64,000 bases of DNA, from the NCBI RefSeq assembly GCF_000814845.2, contig NZ_CP010431.2, positions 930,001 through 994,000 on the forward strand, written 5' to 3'. The notes below the pieces were generated by a model that searched no databases, was not told where the DNA came from, and saw only the letters and a list, made by a program, of their open reading frames with translations. A program made the position numbers and the translations under genes. Source of the stretch: Pandoraea sputorum. GTDB taxonomy: Bacteria > Pseudomonadota > Gammaproteobacteria > Burkholderiales > Burkholderiaceae. Positions within the stretch are counted from its first letter, which is position 1. Each line of letters begins with the position of its first letter. This document shows, in pieces, positions 55,774 through 64,000 of the stretch.

Positions 55774-56541
55774 ATGGAAGACGTATTGGTGCAGCGTCAG
55801 GGCGCGGTGCAGGTGCTCACGCTCAACCGCGTTCAGAAGAAAAATGCGATCACCGCCGACATGTATCAGGCGCTCGCGGACGGTATCAACGAAGCCGAAG
55901 ACGACGCGTCGCTGCGCGTGATCCTGATTCAGGGCCAGCCCGAAGCCTTCTCGGCGGGCAACGACCTCGAAGACTTTCTGAAGAATCCGCCGAAGGACGA
56001 GAGCGCGCCCGTATTTCAGTTCCTGCGTGCGATCAGTCAGGCGACCAAGCCGATCGTAGCCGCCGTGGCAGGCAATGCCGTCGGCGTGGGTACGACGATG
56101 CTGCTGCACTGCGACGTGGTCTACGCGGCCGATTCGGCCCGTTTTGCGCTGCCGTTCTCGCAACTGGCGCTGTGCCCGGAAGCCGCGTCGAGCTGGCTGC
56201 TGCCACGTGTGTCGGGCTATCACCGCGCCGCTGAAAAGCTGCTCTTCGGTGAGCCGTTCGACGTGAACGAAGCGGTCGCGATGGGGTTCGTCAACCGGAT
56301 CGTGCCTGCCGCCGAGCTGGCAGAGTTCGCGGCAAAGCGTGCTGCGCAACTGGCTGCCATGCCTGCGGGGTCGCTGCGCGTGACAAAACAACTGATGAAG
56401 GCCGACGGCGCAAGCGATGTACAGGCACGCATTGGCGAGGAGGGCGTCGAGTTCGCCAAGCGTTTGCTGTCGCCCGAGGCCCGTGAAGCGTTCACGGCTT
56501 TCTTCGAGAAGCGCAAGCCGGATTTCACGAAGATTTCGTGA
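55774..56541 (+). CDS. Enoyl-CoA hydratase/isomerase family protein
   Basis: A 255-residue crotonase. QGQPEAFSAGNDLEDFL forms the oxyanion-hole region and KPIVAAVAGNAVGVGTTMLLHCDVVYAA the second conserved block. The residue after the oxyanion loop region is atypical for a strict hydratase, so it may be an isomerase or auxiliary hydratase. GAGGAG precedes the ATG at 55774, 142 bases after the thiolase. A strong terminator follows, so it probably ends the beta-oxidation transcript. Confidence 0.88.
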   Translation: MEDVLVQRQGAVQVLTLNRVQKKNAITADMYQALADGINEAEDDASLRVILIQGQPEAFSAGNDLEDFLKNPPKDESAPVFQFLRAISQATKPIVAAVAGNAVGVGTTMLLHCDVVYAADSARFALPFSQLALCPEAASSWLLPRVSGYHRAAEKLLFGEPFDVNEAVAMGFVNRIVPAAELAEFAAKRAAQLAAMPAGSLRVTKQLMKADGASDVQARIGEEGVEFAKRLLSPEAREAFTAFFEKRKPDFTKIS

Positions 56542-56583
56542 TTTCTGCCGCTTTCGGACCCTCTGTCCGTTCGTGGAAAAGAC

Positions 56584-56626
56584 AAACGCCGCACGCCCCG
56601 ATTCGCGAGGCGTGCGGCGTTTTTTC
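56584..56626 (+). terminator. Strong rho-independent terminator after the hydratase
   Basis: AAACGCCGCACGCC (56584-56597) pairs with GGCGTGCGGCGTTT (56609-56622), followed by more T residues. Confidence 0.93.
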
Positions 56627-56682
56627 GTCTGACACCTGTCGGACGGTCGCGCAGGGCGACCGTCACCCAGCGTCGACTGACG

Positions 56683-57102
56683 TCAACTGACGGCCTCGAG
56701 CTTCGGCAGCGGGCGCGGACGGCGGTCTTCGTCTGTCGCGACATACGTCACCATGGCCTCGGTCACTTTGACGATCTCGTGCGACAGGCGCATGCGCTGG
56801 GCGTAAGCCTCGACGTAGACGGTAATCGACGTGTTGCCCGTCTTGACGATAGTGGCGTAGAAGCTGAGCAAGTCGCCGACGAAGACCGGCTCCTTGAACA
56901 GAAACGAATTGACGGCGATGGTCGCCACACGGCCGTTGGCGCGTTGCGCGGCGGGAATCGAGCCGGCGATGTCGACCTGCGACATGATCCAGCCGCCGAA
57001 GACGTCGCCATGGGCGTTGGCGTCGGCGGGCATCGGCATCACGCGCAACGCCAGTTCTTTTTCTTCGGGCAGGGCCGTGAGGGCAGGGGTCGGGGTACTC
57101 AT
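56683..57102 (-). CDS. Acyl-CoA thioesterase, YciA/BFIT hotdog type
   Basis: A 139-residue hotdog-fold thioesterase. MPMPADANAHGDVFGGWIMSQVD is the YciA signature with the catalytic Asp, and RVATIAVNSFLFKEPVFVGDLL the central strand-helix region. It hydrolyses short to medium acyl-CoA. The ATG at 57102 has AAGGAAC upstream; a longer frame to 57189 would overlap the leader of the divergent ABC gene and lacks a ribosome site. It faces the beta-oxidation operon and could relieve CoA shortage. Confidence 0.9.
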   Translation of the reverse strand: MSTPTPALTALPEEKELALRVMPMPADANAHGDVFGGWIMSQVDIAGSIPAAQRANGRVATIAVNSFLFKEPVFVGDLLSFYATIVKTGNTSITVYVEAYAQRMRLSHEIVKVTEAMVTYVATDEDRRPRPLPKLEAVS

Positions 57103-57242
57103 GAGGTTCCTTGCTAGAGCGGGAAAGCCGGCCGGCGTCGATTTGGCGGGGTTCAGCGCACGTCGCCGGGTTCTGCGAAAATACGTCATCGACGATTCTA
57201 GCGGAAAGCCCTCTCCCGAGCCGGACGCCGCCCCACCCCATC

Positions 57243-59156
57243 ATGAGACGTTTTACTCCGGCCGAGCCCGCGCCGGCGGCCTCCGGCAAGCCCAATGCCG
57301 CCAAACCGGCGCGCGGCGACTGGCAGGTCATCAAATCCCTGATTCCCTATCTGATGGAGTTTCGCGGGCGCGTCGCGCTCGCGCTGTCGTGCCTGATCCT
57401 CGCGAAGGTCGCCAACCTCGGCGTGCCGGTCATCATGAAGCACATCGTCGACGCCCTTGGCCCGGTGGCGTCGCTCTCGGCCACAGCCCGTGCCACGAAC
57501 GATCCGAGCCTGATCGTCGTGGGCGGCCTTGGCATCCTGGTGATCGCCTACGGTGTGGTGCGCCTGTCGACGTCGCTCTTTACCGAACTGCGCGAAATCC
57601 TGTTCTCGAAGGTGACGGAAAGCGCCGTGCGTCAGATCGCGCTCAAGGTGTTCCGGCATCTGCACGCGCTGTCTCTGCGGTTCCATCTGGAGCGGCAGAC
57701 GGGCGGCATGAGCCGCGACATCGAGCGGGGGACCCGAGGCATCCAGTCGATGATCTCGTACTCGCTCTACAGCATTCTGCCCACGCTCATCGAAGTCGCG
57801 CTGGTACTCGGCTTCTTCGTCGTGCGCTACGAAGCGTTCTACGCCATCGTCACGCTCGTGGCGCTCGTGTTCTACATCACCTTCACGGTGAAGGTGACTG
57901 AGTGGCGCACACACTTTCGTCGCACGATGAACGAACTCGACTCGAAGGCCAACGCCCGTGCCATCGACTCGCTCATCAACTACGAGACGGTGAAGTACTT
58001 CGGCAACGAAGCCTTCGAGACGCAGCGCTACGACGAGAACCTCAAGCGTTATCGGGCGGCCGCCATCCGTTCGCAAAACTCACTGTCGGTGCTCAATTTC
58101 GGCCAGCAGGTGATCATCGCCAGCGGCCTGATTCTGATTCTGTGGCACGCGACGCAGGGTGTCATGAGCGGACGCATGACGCTCGGCGATCTCGTGCTCG
58201 TCAACACGTTCATGTTGCAGCTCTACATTCCGCTGAATTTCCTCGGCGTGATCTATCGTGAGCTCAAGCAGGCGATGACCGACATGGACCGCATGTTCAC
58301 GCTGCTCGACGTGAATCGCGAAGTGGCCGATCCGCCGGGCGCGCAACCGCTGGTGTGCAATGGCGGCACCGTGCGATTCGAACACGTGAACTTCGGCTAC
58401 GAGCCGGCACGTCAGATTCTGCACGACGTCGATTTCACCATTGCGGCGGGCACGACCACCGCTGTCGTCGGCCACAGCGGCTCGGGCAAATCGACGCTCT
58501 CGCGTCTGCTGTTCCGCTTCTACGACGTAGGCTTCCCGGGACTCGACGGCGGACGCATTTCCATCGACGGACAGGACATTCGTAACGTTACTCAGGATTC
58601 GCTGCGCGCAGCCATCGGCATCGTGCCGCAGGATACGGTGCTGTTCAATGACACGATTTACTACAACATCGCGTACGGGAATCCGTCCGCGTCGCGCGAA
58701 CAGGTGATTGCCGCCGCGCGCGCCGCACACATTCACGACTTCATCGAAAGTCTGCCAGCCGGTTATGAGTCGATGGTCGGCGAGCGCGGGCTGAAGCTCT
58801 CCGGCGGTGAAAAGCAGCGCGTGGCAATTGCGCGGACCATCCTCAAGAATCCGCATATTCTGATTTTCGATGAGGCGACGTCGGCGCTCGATTCGCGCTC
58901 GGAGCAGGCGATTCAGACGGAGTTGCGCAACATCGCACGCGAGCGCACGACGCTCGTCATCGCGCACCGCCTCTCGACGGTGGTGCACGCGGCGCAGATC
59001 ATCGTGCTCGACAAGGGTCGCATCGTGGAGCGCGGCACGCACGATCAGTTGCTGCACGCTGAAGGCCTCTACGCACAGATGTGGGCGTTGCAGCAGCAGC
59101 GTCGCGGCGGGGAGGGGGATGCCGAGGCATCGCACTTCGCCACGGTGGTGTCCTGA
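57243..59156 (+). CDS. Atm1-type ABC transporter (permease-ATPase fusion)
   Basis: A 637-residue half-transporter. Six membrane spans lie in residues about 35-340, with the Atm1 feature INYETVKYFGNEAFE. The ATPase domain carries Walker A GHSGSGKST, signature LSGGEKQRVAIARTIL, Walker B ILIFDEATSALD and the H-loop HRLSTV. It belongs to the heavy-metal/Fe-S group of exporters (glutathione-linked sulfur or metal species). The start at 57243 begins MRRFTPAEPAP; upstream in-frame codons lie in the divergent promoter. A dyad without a T run (59192-59219) follows. Confidence 0.9.
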   Translation: MRRFTPAEPAPAASGKPNAAKPARGDWQVIKSLIPYLMEFRGRVALALSCLILAKVANLGVPVIMKHIVDALGPVASLSATARATNDPSLIVVGGLGILVIAYGVVRLSTSLFTELREILFSKVTESAVRQIALKVFRHLHALSLRFHLERQTGGMSRDIERGTRGIQSMISYSLYSILPTLIEVALVLGFFVVRYEAFYAIVTLVALVFYITFTVKVTEWRTHFRRTMNELDSKANARAIDSLINYETVKYFGNEAFETQRYDENLKRYRAAAIRSQNSLSVLNFGQQVIIASGLILILWHATQGVMSGRMTLGDLVLVNTFMLQLYIPLNFLGVIYRELKQAMTDMDRMFTLLDVNREVADPPGAQPLVCNGGTVRFEHVNFGYEPARQILHDVDFTIAAGTTTAVVGHSGSGKSTLSRLLFRFYDVGFPGLDGGRISIDGQDIRNVTQDSLRAAIGIVPQDTVLFNDTIYYNIAYGNPSASREQVIAAARAAHIHDFIESLPAGYESMVGERGLKLSGGEKQRVAIARTILKNPHILIFDEATSALDSRSEQAIQTELRNIARERTTLVIAHRLSTVVHAAQIIVLDKGRIVERGTHDQLLHAEGLYAQMWALQQQRRGGEGDAEASHFATVVS

Positions 59157-59191
59157 GCGCGAATGAGCGTGAGAATGCGCAATTCTGCGGG

Positions 59192-59219
59192 GGGATGACG
59201 GCTACGGGTCTGTCATCCC
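59192..59219. other. Dyad between the ABC exporter and LysR genes
   Basis: GGGATGAC and GTCATCCC, 8-bp perfect arms with a 12-base loop, in the 116-base gap. There is no T run, so it may be a weak terminator or a regulator site. Confidence 0.4.
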
Positions 59220-59272
59220 GGCAGGCGATTGAGTAGACTGGCGCACTGACATCGCCTGCGCGGGAGCACCGC

Positions 59273-60229
59273 ATGGAAATCAAGTGGCTCGAGGACTTTG
59301 TGTCCCTCGCCAAGACGAACAGTTTCAGCCGGTCGGCGGAATTGCGTCACGTGACGCAGCCCGCGTTCTCGCGGCGTATCCAGTCGCTCGAAGCGTGGCT
59401 GGGCAGCGAACTCATCGACCGTTCGAGCTATCCAACGCGCCTCACCCCTGCGGGCGAGGTCTTCTACGAGCAGGCGCTGACGTTGCTCGCGCAGGCTCAG
59501 GAAGCGCGTGCGTTGCTGCGCGAACAACGCTCCGCCGACCATTCGGTGATCGACTTCGCCGTCCCCCACACGCTCTCCATGACGTTCTTCCCGCGCTGGC
59601 TCAAGCAGCTTGAGAAGCGTCAGGGCTTGCTGCGCAGCCGCCTGCGTGCGCTCAATGTGCACGATGCGGCCATGTCGCTCACCGACGGCGGCTGCGATCT
59701 TCTGATGTGCTACTACCACCCGAGCCAGCCGCTGCAGCTCGACTCGGCGCGCTACGAGATGATCGTGCTTGGCAGCGAGCGCTTCAGTCCATACAGCGCC
59801 CCGGCCGCGCAAAAGCGCGCGCGTTTCAAGCTGCCCGGAACCCCTGAAGCGCCAGTGCCGTATCTGGCTTATACGTCCAACGCCTACCTTGGCCGGATGG
59901 CCGATCTGCTGGTGGGGGACGTGTCTGGCCGTCTGCATCTGGACAAGGTCTACGAGACGGATATGGCGGAAGCGCTCAAAGCGATGGTGCTCGCCGGACA
60001 CGGCGTGGCGTTCCTGCCCGAGAGCGCGGTGGTCGATTCGGTAGCGCGCGGCGAACTGATCGACCTCGCACCGCCAGGCAAAGCCTCGACGCCCTGGCAT
60101 CTGGACATGGAAATCCGTCTGTATCGCGACCGGCTCGCCCATACGGACGCGAGCAACCGCCGCGAGCGCGCCAAGCGCGACGTCGTCGAAGCCTTCTGGC
60201 AGGCCGTTCGGGATCAGGTCAAAGGCTAA
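59273..60229 (+). CDS. LysR-family regulator, HypT/YjiE-like
   Basis: A 318-residue LysR regulator. The N-terminal winged HTH (IKWLEDFVSLAKTNSFSRSAEL, then QPAFSRRIQSLE) and an effector domain with PYLAYTSNAYLGRM resemble E. coli HypT (YjiE), the hypochlorite-responsive LysR protein. CGGGAG precedes the ATG at 59273. It is transcribed toward gdhA, with a T-N11-A palindrome between them, so control of glutamate dehydrogenase is likely. Whether oxidants are the signal is inference from family resemblance. Confidence 0.85.
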   Translation: MEIKWLEDFVSLAKTNSFSRSAELRHVTQPAFSRRIQSLEAWLGSELIDRSSYPTRLTPAGEVFYEQALTLLAQAQEARALLREQRSADHSVIDFAVPHTLSMTFFPRWLKQLEKRQGLLRSRLRALNVHDAAMSLTDGGCDLLMCYYHPSQPLQLDSARYEMIVLGSERFSPYSAPAAQKRARFKLPGTPEAPVPYLAYTSNAYLGRMADLLVGDVSGRLHLDKVYETDMAEALKAMVLAGHGVAFLPESAVVDSVARGELIDLAPPGKASTPWHLDMEIRLYRDRLAHTDASNRRERAKRDVVEAFWQAVRDQVKG

Positions 60230-60540
60230 GTTTCACGCCTCCCGGACGGCTGCGGGACCTCGTCGGATAGGCATCCTCAATAGACCGGATATGGAGTAGG
60301 GTTACGCCGCGAGAAGGGCTATTCGCGTCCGGTAAGGACGTCTCCTTTGACGCGTGATCACGGCGATTTGCCTGACGTACCTACAAAATGAGGGGGCTGC
60401 TCAAATCTATGCAGGAAATGCATAGATGCATGTTTATTCGGCATTGGATTGTTAATCGAGGTTCTTTGTAAAGTGCCAGCCATTCGTGTCGCTGGCGCGG
60501 TGTGTGCCGGCGGTGCAGATTGAAGCCGGAGAATCCAACG
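60230..60540. other. Regulatory gap upstream of gdhA
   Basis: A 311-base gap with no gene. It contains the palindrome described separately. The last 110 bases before gdhA form its leader and hold GGAGA before the start. No clear sigma-70 pair was found by eye. Confidence 0.5.
60405..60427. promoter_or_regulatory. LysR-type palindrome upstream of gdhA
   Basis: ATCTATGCA and TGCATAGAT are perfect 9-bp arms around GGAAA. The inner part fits the LysR T-N11-A rule (TGCAGGAAATGCA). It lies about 115 bases before the gdhA start and downstream of the LysR gene, as expected for a site bound by that protein. Confidence 0.6.
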
Positions 60541-61827
60541 ATGTCTCAAACGTCACATGCCTTGCCCTCTTACCTCGACGCCGAACACCTCGGTCCGTGG
60601 GGTAACTACCTCCAACAAGTCGACCGCGTTACCCCCTACCTCGGTTCGCTCTCGCGCTGGGTCGAAACCCTCAAGCGCCCGAAGCGTATTCTCGTGGTCG
60701 ACTGCCCGATCGAACTCGACAACGGCACCATCGCCCACTTCGAGGGCTATCGCGTTCAGCACAACACCTCGCGCGGCCCCGGTAAGGGCGGCGTGCGTTT
60801 CCACCAGGACGTGACGCTGTCCGAAGTCATGGCTCTGTCGGCCTGGATGTCGGTCAAGAACGCGGCGGTGAACGTGCCTTACGGCGGCGCCAAGGGCGGT
60901 ATCCGCGTCGACCCGCGCAAGCTTTCGCGCGGCGAGCTGGAGCGTCTCACGCGTCGCTACACCAGCGAAATCAACATCATCATCGGACCGACGAAGGACA
61001 TTCCGGCACCGGACGTCAACACCAATGAGCAGATCATGGCGTGGATGATGGACACCTACTCGATGAACGAGGGTTCCACCGCCACGGGCGTCGTGACCGG
61101 CAAGCCGATTTCGCTCGGTGGCTCGCTGGGCCGCCGCGAAGCGACCGGCCGTGGCGTGTTCGTGGTGAGCTGCGAAGCGGCCCGCCGTCTGGGTATGGAC
61201 GTGCGCGGTGCGCGCGTGATCGTGCAGGGCTTCGGCAACGTGGGCGGTATCGCTGCGCGTCTGTTCCATGAAGCTGGTGCGCATGTCATCGGCGTGCAAG
61301 ATCACACCGGCACGATCTACAAGTCGGACGGCCTCGATGTGCCGAACCTGCTCAAGCACGTGGCAGAGACGGGCGGCGTGGGCGGTTTCCCGGCAGCGGA
61401 AACGATGAAGGATGAAGAGTTCTGGTCGCTCGACTGCGAATTCCTGATCCCGGCCGCGCTGGAAAACCAGATCACCGAGAAAAATGCCGACCAGATCCGC
61501 GCCAAGGTCGTGGTGGAAGGCGCCAATGGCCCGACCACGACGGCTGCGGACGACATTCTGCGTAGCAAGAACATCCTCGTCGTGCCGGACGTGGTCGCTA
61601 ACGCCGGTGGTGTGACGGTGTCGTACTTCGAATGGGTGCAGGATTTCTCGAGCTTCTTCTGGACCGAGGAAGAGATCAACCAGCGTCTGGAGCGCATCAT
61701 GCGCGAGGCATTCGACGGTGTGTGGCACGTGGCGCAGGAGCATCAGGTTTCGCTGCGTACAGCCGCATTCATCGTCGCGTGTAGCCGTATTCTGCAAGCG
61801 CGTGAAATGCGTGGTCTGTACCCCTGA
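60541..61827 (+). CDS. gdhA: Glutamate dehydrogenase (NAD(P)-dependent, hexameric)
   Basis: A 428-residue enzyme that interconverts glutamate and 2-oxoglutarate with ammonia. [12 protein letters not shown] and [16 protein letters not shown] supply the glutamate-binding and catalytic lysines, [18 protein letters not shown] the catalytic Asp region, and [14 protein letters not shown] the dinucleotide site. The length is that of the bacterial small hexameric type. GGAGA precedes the ATG at 60541. It is followed by the glutamate/aspartate ABC transporter genes, giving a glutamate uptake and use unit. Confidence 0.95.
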   Translation: MSQTSHALPSYLDAEHLGPWGNYLQQVDRVTPYLGSLSRWVETLKRPKRILVVDCPIELDNGTIAHFEGYRVQHNTSRGPGKGGVRFHQDVTLSEVMALSAWMSVKNAAVNVPYGGAKGGIRVDPRKLSRGELERLTRRYTSEINIIIGPTKDIPAPDVNTNEQIMAWMMDTYSMNEGSTATGVVTGKPISLGGSLGRREATGRGVFVVSCEAARRLGMDVRGARVIVQGFGNVGGIAARLFHEAGAHVIGVQDHTGTIYKSDGLDVPNLLKHVAETGGVGGFPAAETMKDEEFWSLDCEFLIPAALENQITEKNADQIRAKVVVEGANGPTTTAADDILRSKNILVVPDVVANAGGVTVSYFEWVQDFSSFFWTEEEINQRLERIMREAFDGVWHVAQEHQVSLRTAAFIVACSRILQAREMRGLYP

Positions 61828-61992
61828 TCGATAGGGTATAGTCCGGCTAAGTAGTAGTACGCATTCGTGCGTAAAAAGGAACGTTCGGGGCGAGTTACGT
61901 CAAAAAATGACGCTCGTTCCGAACAATCGAGAATAAAAAAATCGGTAATTGCAGTGCTAAAATGCACTGGTTTTTGCCAAGGAGACCAAGGA

Positions 61993-62901
61993 ATGACCCT
62001 CTCGAAAATTGCGTTGGCGATGTGCTGTGTTGGCCTGATGGCAGGTGCTGCTCAGGCTCAGGAAGCCGGTACCCTTAAGAAGATCAAGGACACGGGCATC
62101 ATTTCGCTGGGAAACCGCGAATCGTCTATCCCGTTCTCGTTCTATGACAACAACCACAATGTTGTCGGTTACGCCAACGACGTCGCTCAGGCGATCGTTG
62201 CTGAAGTCAAGAAAGACCTGAAGCTCGCGAAGCTGGACGTCAAGCAGACGCCGATCACGTCGCAGAACCGCATTCCGCTGGTTCAGAACGGCACGATCGA
62301 CATCGAGTGCGGTTCGACCACGAACAACGCCGACCGTCAGAAGCAGGCTGCCTTCTCGAACACGTTCTTCATCATCGGTACGCGTCTGCTGACGAAGACC
62401 TCGTCGGGCGTGAAGGATTTCGCTGACCTGAAGGGCAAGAACGTCGTCACGACGGCTGGCACGACGTCTGAGCGTCTGCTGCGCGAGATGAACCAGAAAG
62501 ACAACATGGGCATGAACATCATCAGCGCGAAGGATCACGGCGAAGCTGCCATCACGCTGCATCAGGGTCGTGCCGTGGCGTTCATGATGGACGACGCACT
62601 GCTCGCAGGCGAACGTGCCAAGTTCAAGGATGCCAAGGACTACAGCATTGTCGGCAAGGCTGCTTCGTACGAAGCCTACGGCTGCATGATGCGCAAGGAC
62701 GATCCGGCGTTCAAGAAGGTGGTGGACAAGGCTGTTGCCGACTACCAAAAGTCGGGTCAGGCACAGAAGGACTACGCCAAGTGGTTCCAACAGCCGATCC
62801 CGGCACTGGGTGGTGTGAACATGGACTTCGCACCCTCGGCTGAAATGGCTGCCCTGTGGAAGAATCCGAACGACAACGCAGACGTCAACTCTGCAAAGTA
62901 A
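61993..62901 (+). CDS. gltI: Glutamate/aspartate periplasmic binding protein
   Basis: A 302-residue family 3 solute-binding protein. The signal peptide is residues 1-24 (MTLSKIALAMCCVGLMAGAAQA with AQA before the cut). Mature blocks TLKKIKDTGIISLGNRESSIPFS and DIECGSTTNNADRQKQAAFS match GltI/AatJ for glutamate and aspartate. AAGGA precedes the ATG at 61993; codons upstream in the frame are not plausible. A terminator-like hairpin separates it from gltJ, so the binding protein can be made in excess. Confidence 0.93.
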   Translation: MTLSKIALAMCCVGLMAGAAQAQEAGTLKKIKDTGIISLGNRESSIPFSFYDNNHNVVGYANDVAQAIVAEVKKDLKLAKLDVKQTPITSQNRIPLVQNGTIDIECGSTTNNADRQKQAAFSNTFFIIGTRLLTKTSSGVKDFADLKGKNVVTTAGTTSERLLREMNQKDNMGMNIISAKDHGEAAITLHQGRAVAFMMDDALLAGERAKFKDAKDYSIVGKAASYEAYGCMMRKDDPAFKKVVDKAVADYQKSGQAQKDYAKWFQQPIPALGGVNMDFAPSAEMAALWKNPNDNADVNSAK

Positions 62902-62943
62902 GCCACAGGCTCACTGATTCGCCAGGCTTAAGCCGGTAATTCC

Positions 62944-62977
62944 GAAGCGGAAGGAGTCAATCCTTCCGCTTCTTTTT
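62944..62977 (+). terminator. Hairpin with T run between gltI and gltJ
   Basis: GAAGCGGAAGG (62944-62954) and CCTTCCGCTTC (62962-62972) form an 11-bp stem followed by T5. It is placed 28 bases before the gltJ start, suited to partial termination or to protection of the gltI message. Confidence 0.85.
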
Positions 62978-63005
62978 AAGCAAGACAAGTAGAAGAGGGG
63001 AGATC

Positions 63006-63746
63006 ATGGCTTTCGGTCTCGATTTCAGTTTTTTCTTCCAGCCGGTCGCAACCGGTGAGGACAGCACCTATTTCGGGTGGGTTCTCTCGGGTCTCAAGCT
63101 CACGCTTGAGGTTGGCCTTGGCGGCTGGATTATCGCGCTCGTCATCGGCTCCGTGCTCGGGGTGATGCGCACCATCCCAAACAAATGGATTTCCGGATTC
63201 GCAGCGGCTTACGTCGAACTGTTCCGGAATATCCCGCTGCTCGTGCAGTTGTTCTTCTGGTATTACGTGGCCCCCGACTTCCTGCCGGAAGCGGTTCGCC
63301 AGTGGCTGTTCTCGCTCAACCCCGCTAACGTCTCGCTGCTCACCGGTGTGATCGGCCTGGGGCTGTTCACGGCGGCTCGGGTTTGCGAACAGGTGCGCTC
63401 CGGTATCAATTCGTTGCCGAAAGGCCAGAAGAATGCTGGTCTCGCGATGGGGCTCACGCTCCCGCAGACCTACCGCTTCGTGTTGCTGCCGGTCGCGTTC
63501 CGTGTGGTGATTCCGCCGATTACGTCGGAGTTCGTCAACATCTTCAAGAACTCGGCTGTGATTTCGACGGTGAACCTGCTCGAACTGACGGGCCAGGGCA
63601 AGCAGCTTATCGACTACACGGCGCATAGCTACGAGTCGTTCATCGTTATCACGGTGGCTTACATGATCATCAACATCGCGGTGCTGGTGCTCATGCGCTT
63701 CATCGAAGCCAAGACCCGCCTGCCGGGCTACATCGGGGGCAAATAA
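63006..63746 (+). CDS. gltJ: Glutamate/aspartate ABC transporter permease GltJ
   Basis: A 246-residue inner-membrane permease of the polar amino acid (HisMQ) type. Three to five spans, the EAA-like motif [23 protein letters not shown] and an N-terminal FFFQPV before the first span match GltJ. AGGGGAG precedes the ATG at 63006. Its stop overlaps the gltK start (TAATG). Confidence 0.93.
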   Translation: MAFGLDFSFFFQPVATGEDSTYFGWVLSGLKLTLEVGLGGWIIALVIGSVLGVMRTIPNKWISGFAAAYVELFRNIPLLVQLFFWYYVAPDFLPEAVRQWLFSLNPANVSLLTGVIGLGLFTAARVCEQVRSGINSLPKGQKNAGLAMGLTLPQTYRFVLLPVAFRVVIPPITSEFVNIFKNSAVISTVNLLELTGQGKQLIDYTAHSYESFIVITVAYMIINIAVLVLMRFIEAKTRLPGYIGGK

Positions 63747-64000
63747 TGTTCGAGATCTTCGCATGGGGCGGTGTCGTCGACGCTTGGCCTCTGCTCGTCA
63801 AGGGCATGATCACCACGCTGCAGGTCACGGCGCTCGCGGTGGTTGTCGGCATCATCTGGGGCACGCTGCTCGCGATGATGCGTCTGTCGGGCGTGGCACC
63901 GCTGAAGTGGTTCGCGGATCTGTACGTGAACGTGTTCCGCTCGATTCCGCTGCTGATGGTGCTGCTGTGGTTCTTCCTGATCGTGCCGCAGGTGCTGCGT
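63746..64000 (+). CDS. gltK: Glutamate/aspartate ABC transporter permease GltK, 3'-truncated by window
   Basis: The first 85 residues of the second permease subunit, read by hand: [20 protein letters not shown], then a membrane span and a FRSIPLLM block common to polar amino acid permeases. The ATG shares one base with the gltJ stop. The rest, and presumably gltL (the ATPase), lie beyond the window. Confidence 0.88.
   Translation, partial: MFEIFAWGGVVDAWPLLVKGMITTLQVTALAVVVGIIWGTLLAMMRLSGVAPLKWFADLYVNVFRSIPLLMVLLWFFLIVPQVLR

Noticed and set aside
1..64000. CRISPR arrays, tRNA and rRNA genes
   Set aside because: I saw no regularly spaced repeats and no tRNA-like or rRNA-like sequence. A tRNA search program would settle it.

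Overview
The window is high-GC DNA with tightly packed operons. Its gene content and order (gdhA then gltIJK, aspS-nudB-clsB, DUF971-ubiE-ubiJ-ubiB) point to a betaproteobacterium of the Burkholderiaceae, most likely Pandoraea or a close relative of Burkholderia. The genus is inferred from recognised gene order and protein style only. I saw no rRNA, tRNA or CRISPR array.

Region 1-11.8 kb is a catabolic island. It holds an APC-type amine/amino acid permease (cut by the window start), an N-formylglutamate amidohydrolase-like protein, a trimethylamine/histamine dehydrogenase-family flavoprotein, a glutamine synthetase-like ligase next to an amidohydrolase (the two halves of fungal FluG as separate genes), an RpiR regulator, an outer-membrane porin, a nucleoside-symporter-family MFS carrier and an amidase-signature enzyme. 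Together these look like uptake plus oxidation, gamma-glutamylation and hydrolysis of an amine or amide whose identity I cannot name. AT-rich promoters with a shared motif may be the operators.

Region 11.8-14.6 kb is accessory DNA: a small hypothetical gene, a truncated small ORF, a 5'-truncated IS3-family transposase and a DUF6471-type protein. Next come a DHA2-type drug exporter with its MarR regulator (14.6-16.8 kb) and a D-amino acid salvage locus (16.9-21.1 kb: PLP deaminase, divergent RpiR regulator, N-acyl-D-amino acid deacylase, RidA). A two-gene unit at 21.3-22.3 kb resembles an orphan type III secretion chaperone with a small membrane protein.

From 22.3 kb onward the content is mostly core. 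It includes queF, a 5'-nucleotidase and ilvA; a MocA-like nucleotidyltransferase and a DedA-like membrane protein; and a Tat-exported molybdenum hydroxylase pair. A giant FAD/Fe-S oxidoreductase, a CPA1 antiporter and a HIT protein follow. Then come the ubiquinone genes (ubiE, a Tim44-like protein, ubiJ, ubiB), a methyltransferase, a sodium:solute symporter, FmdB-type and DUF502 proteins, aspS-nudB-clsB, and a TetR-controlled beta-oxidation operon (acyl-CoA dehydrogenase, FadN-type bifunctional protein, thiolase, enoyl-CoA hydratase). The window ends with a thioesterase, an Atm1-type ABC exporter, a HypT-like LysR regulator, gdhA and gltIJK, the last gene being cut by the window end.

The most interesting material is the amine island with its altered dehydrogenase active site, the orphan SycD-like chaperone pair, the repeat elements at 24.1, 27.2 and 49.3 kb, and several clean operator-like palindromes.
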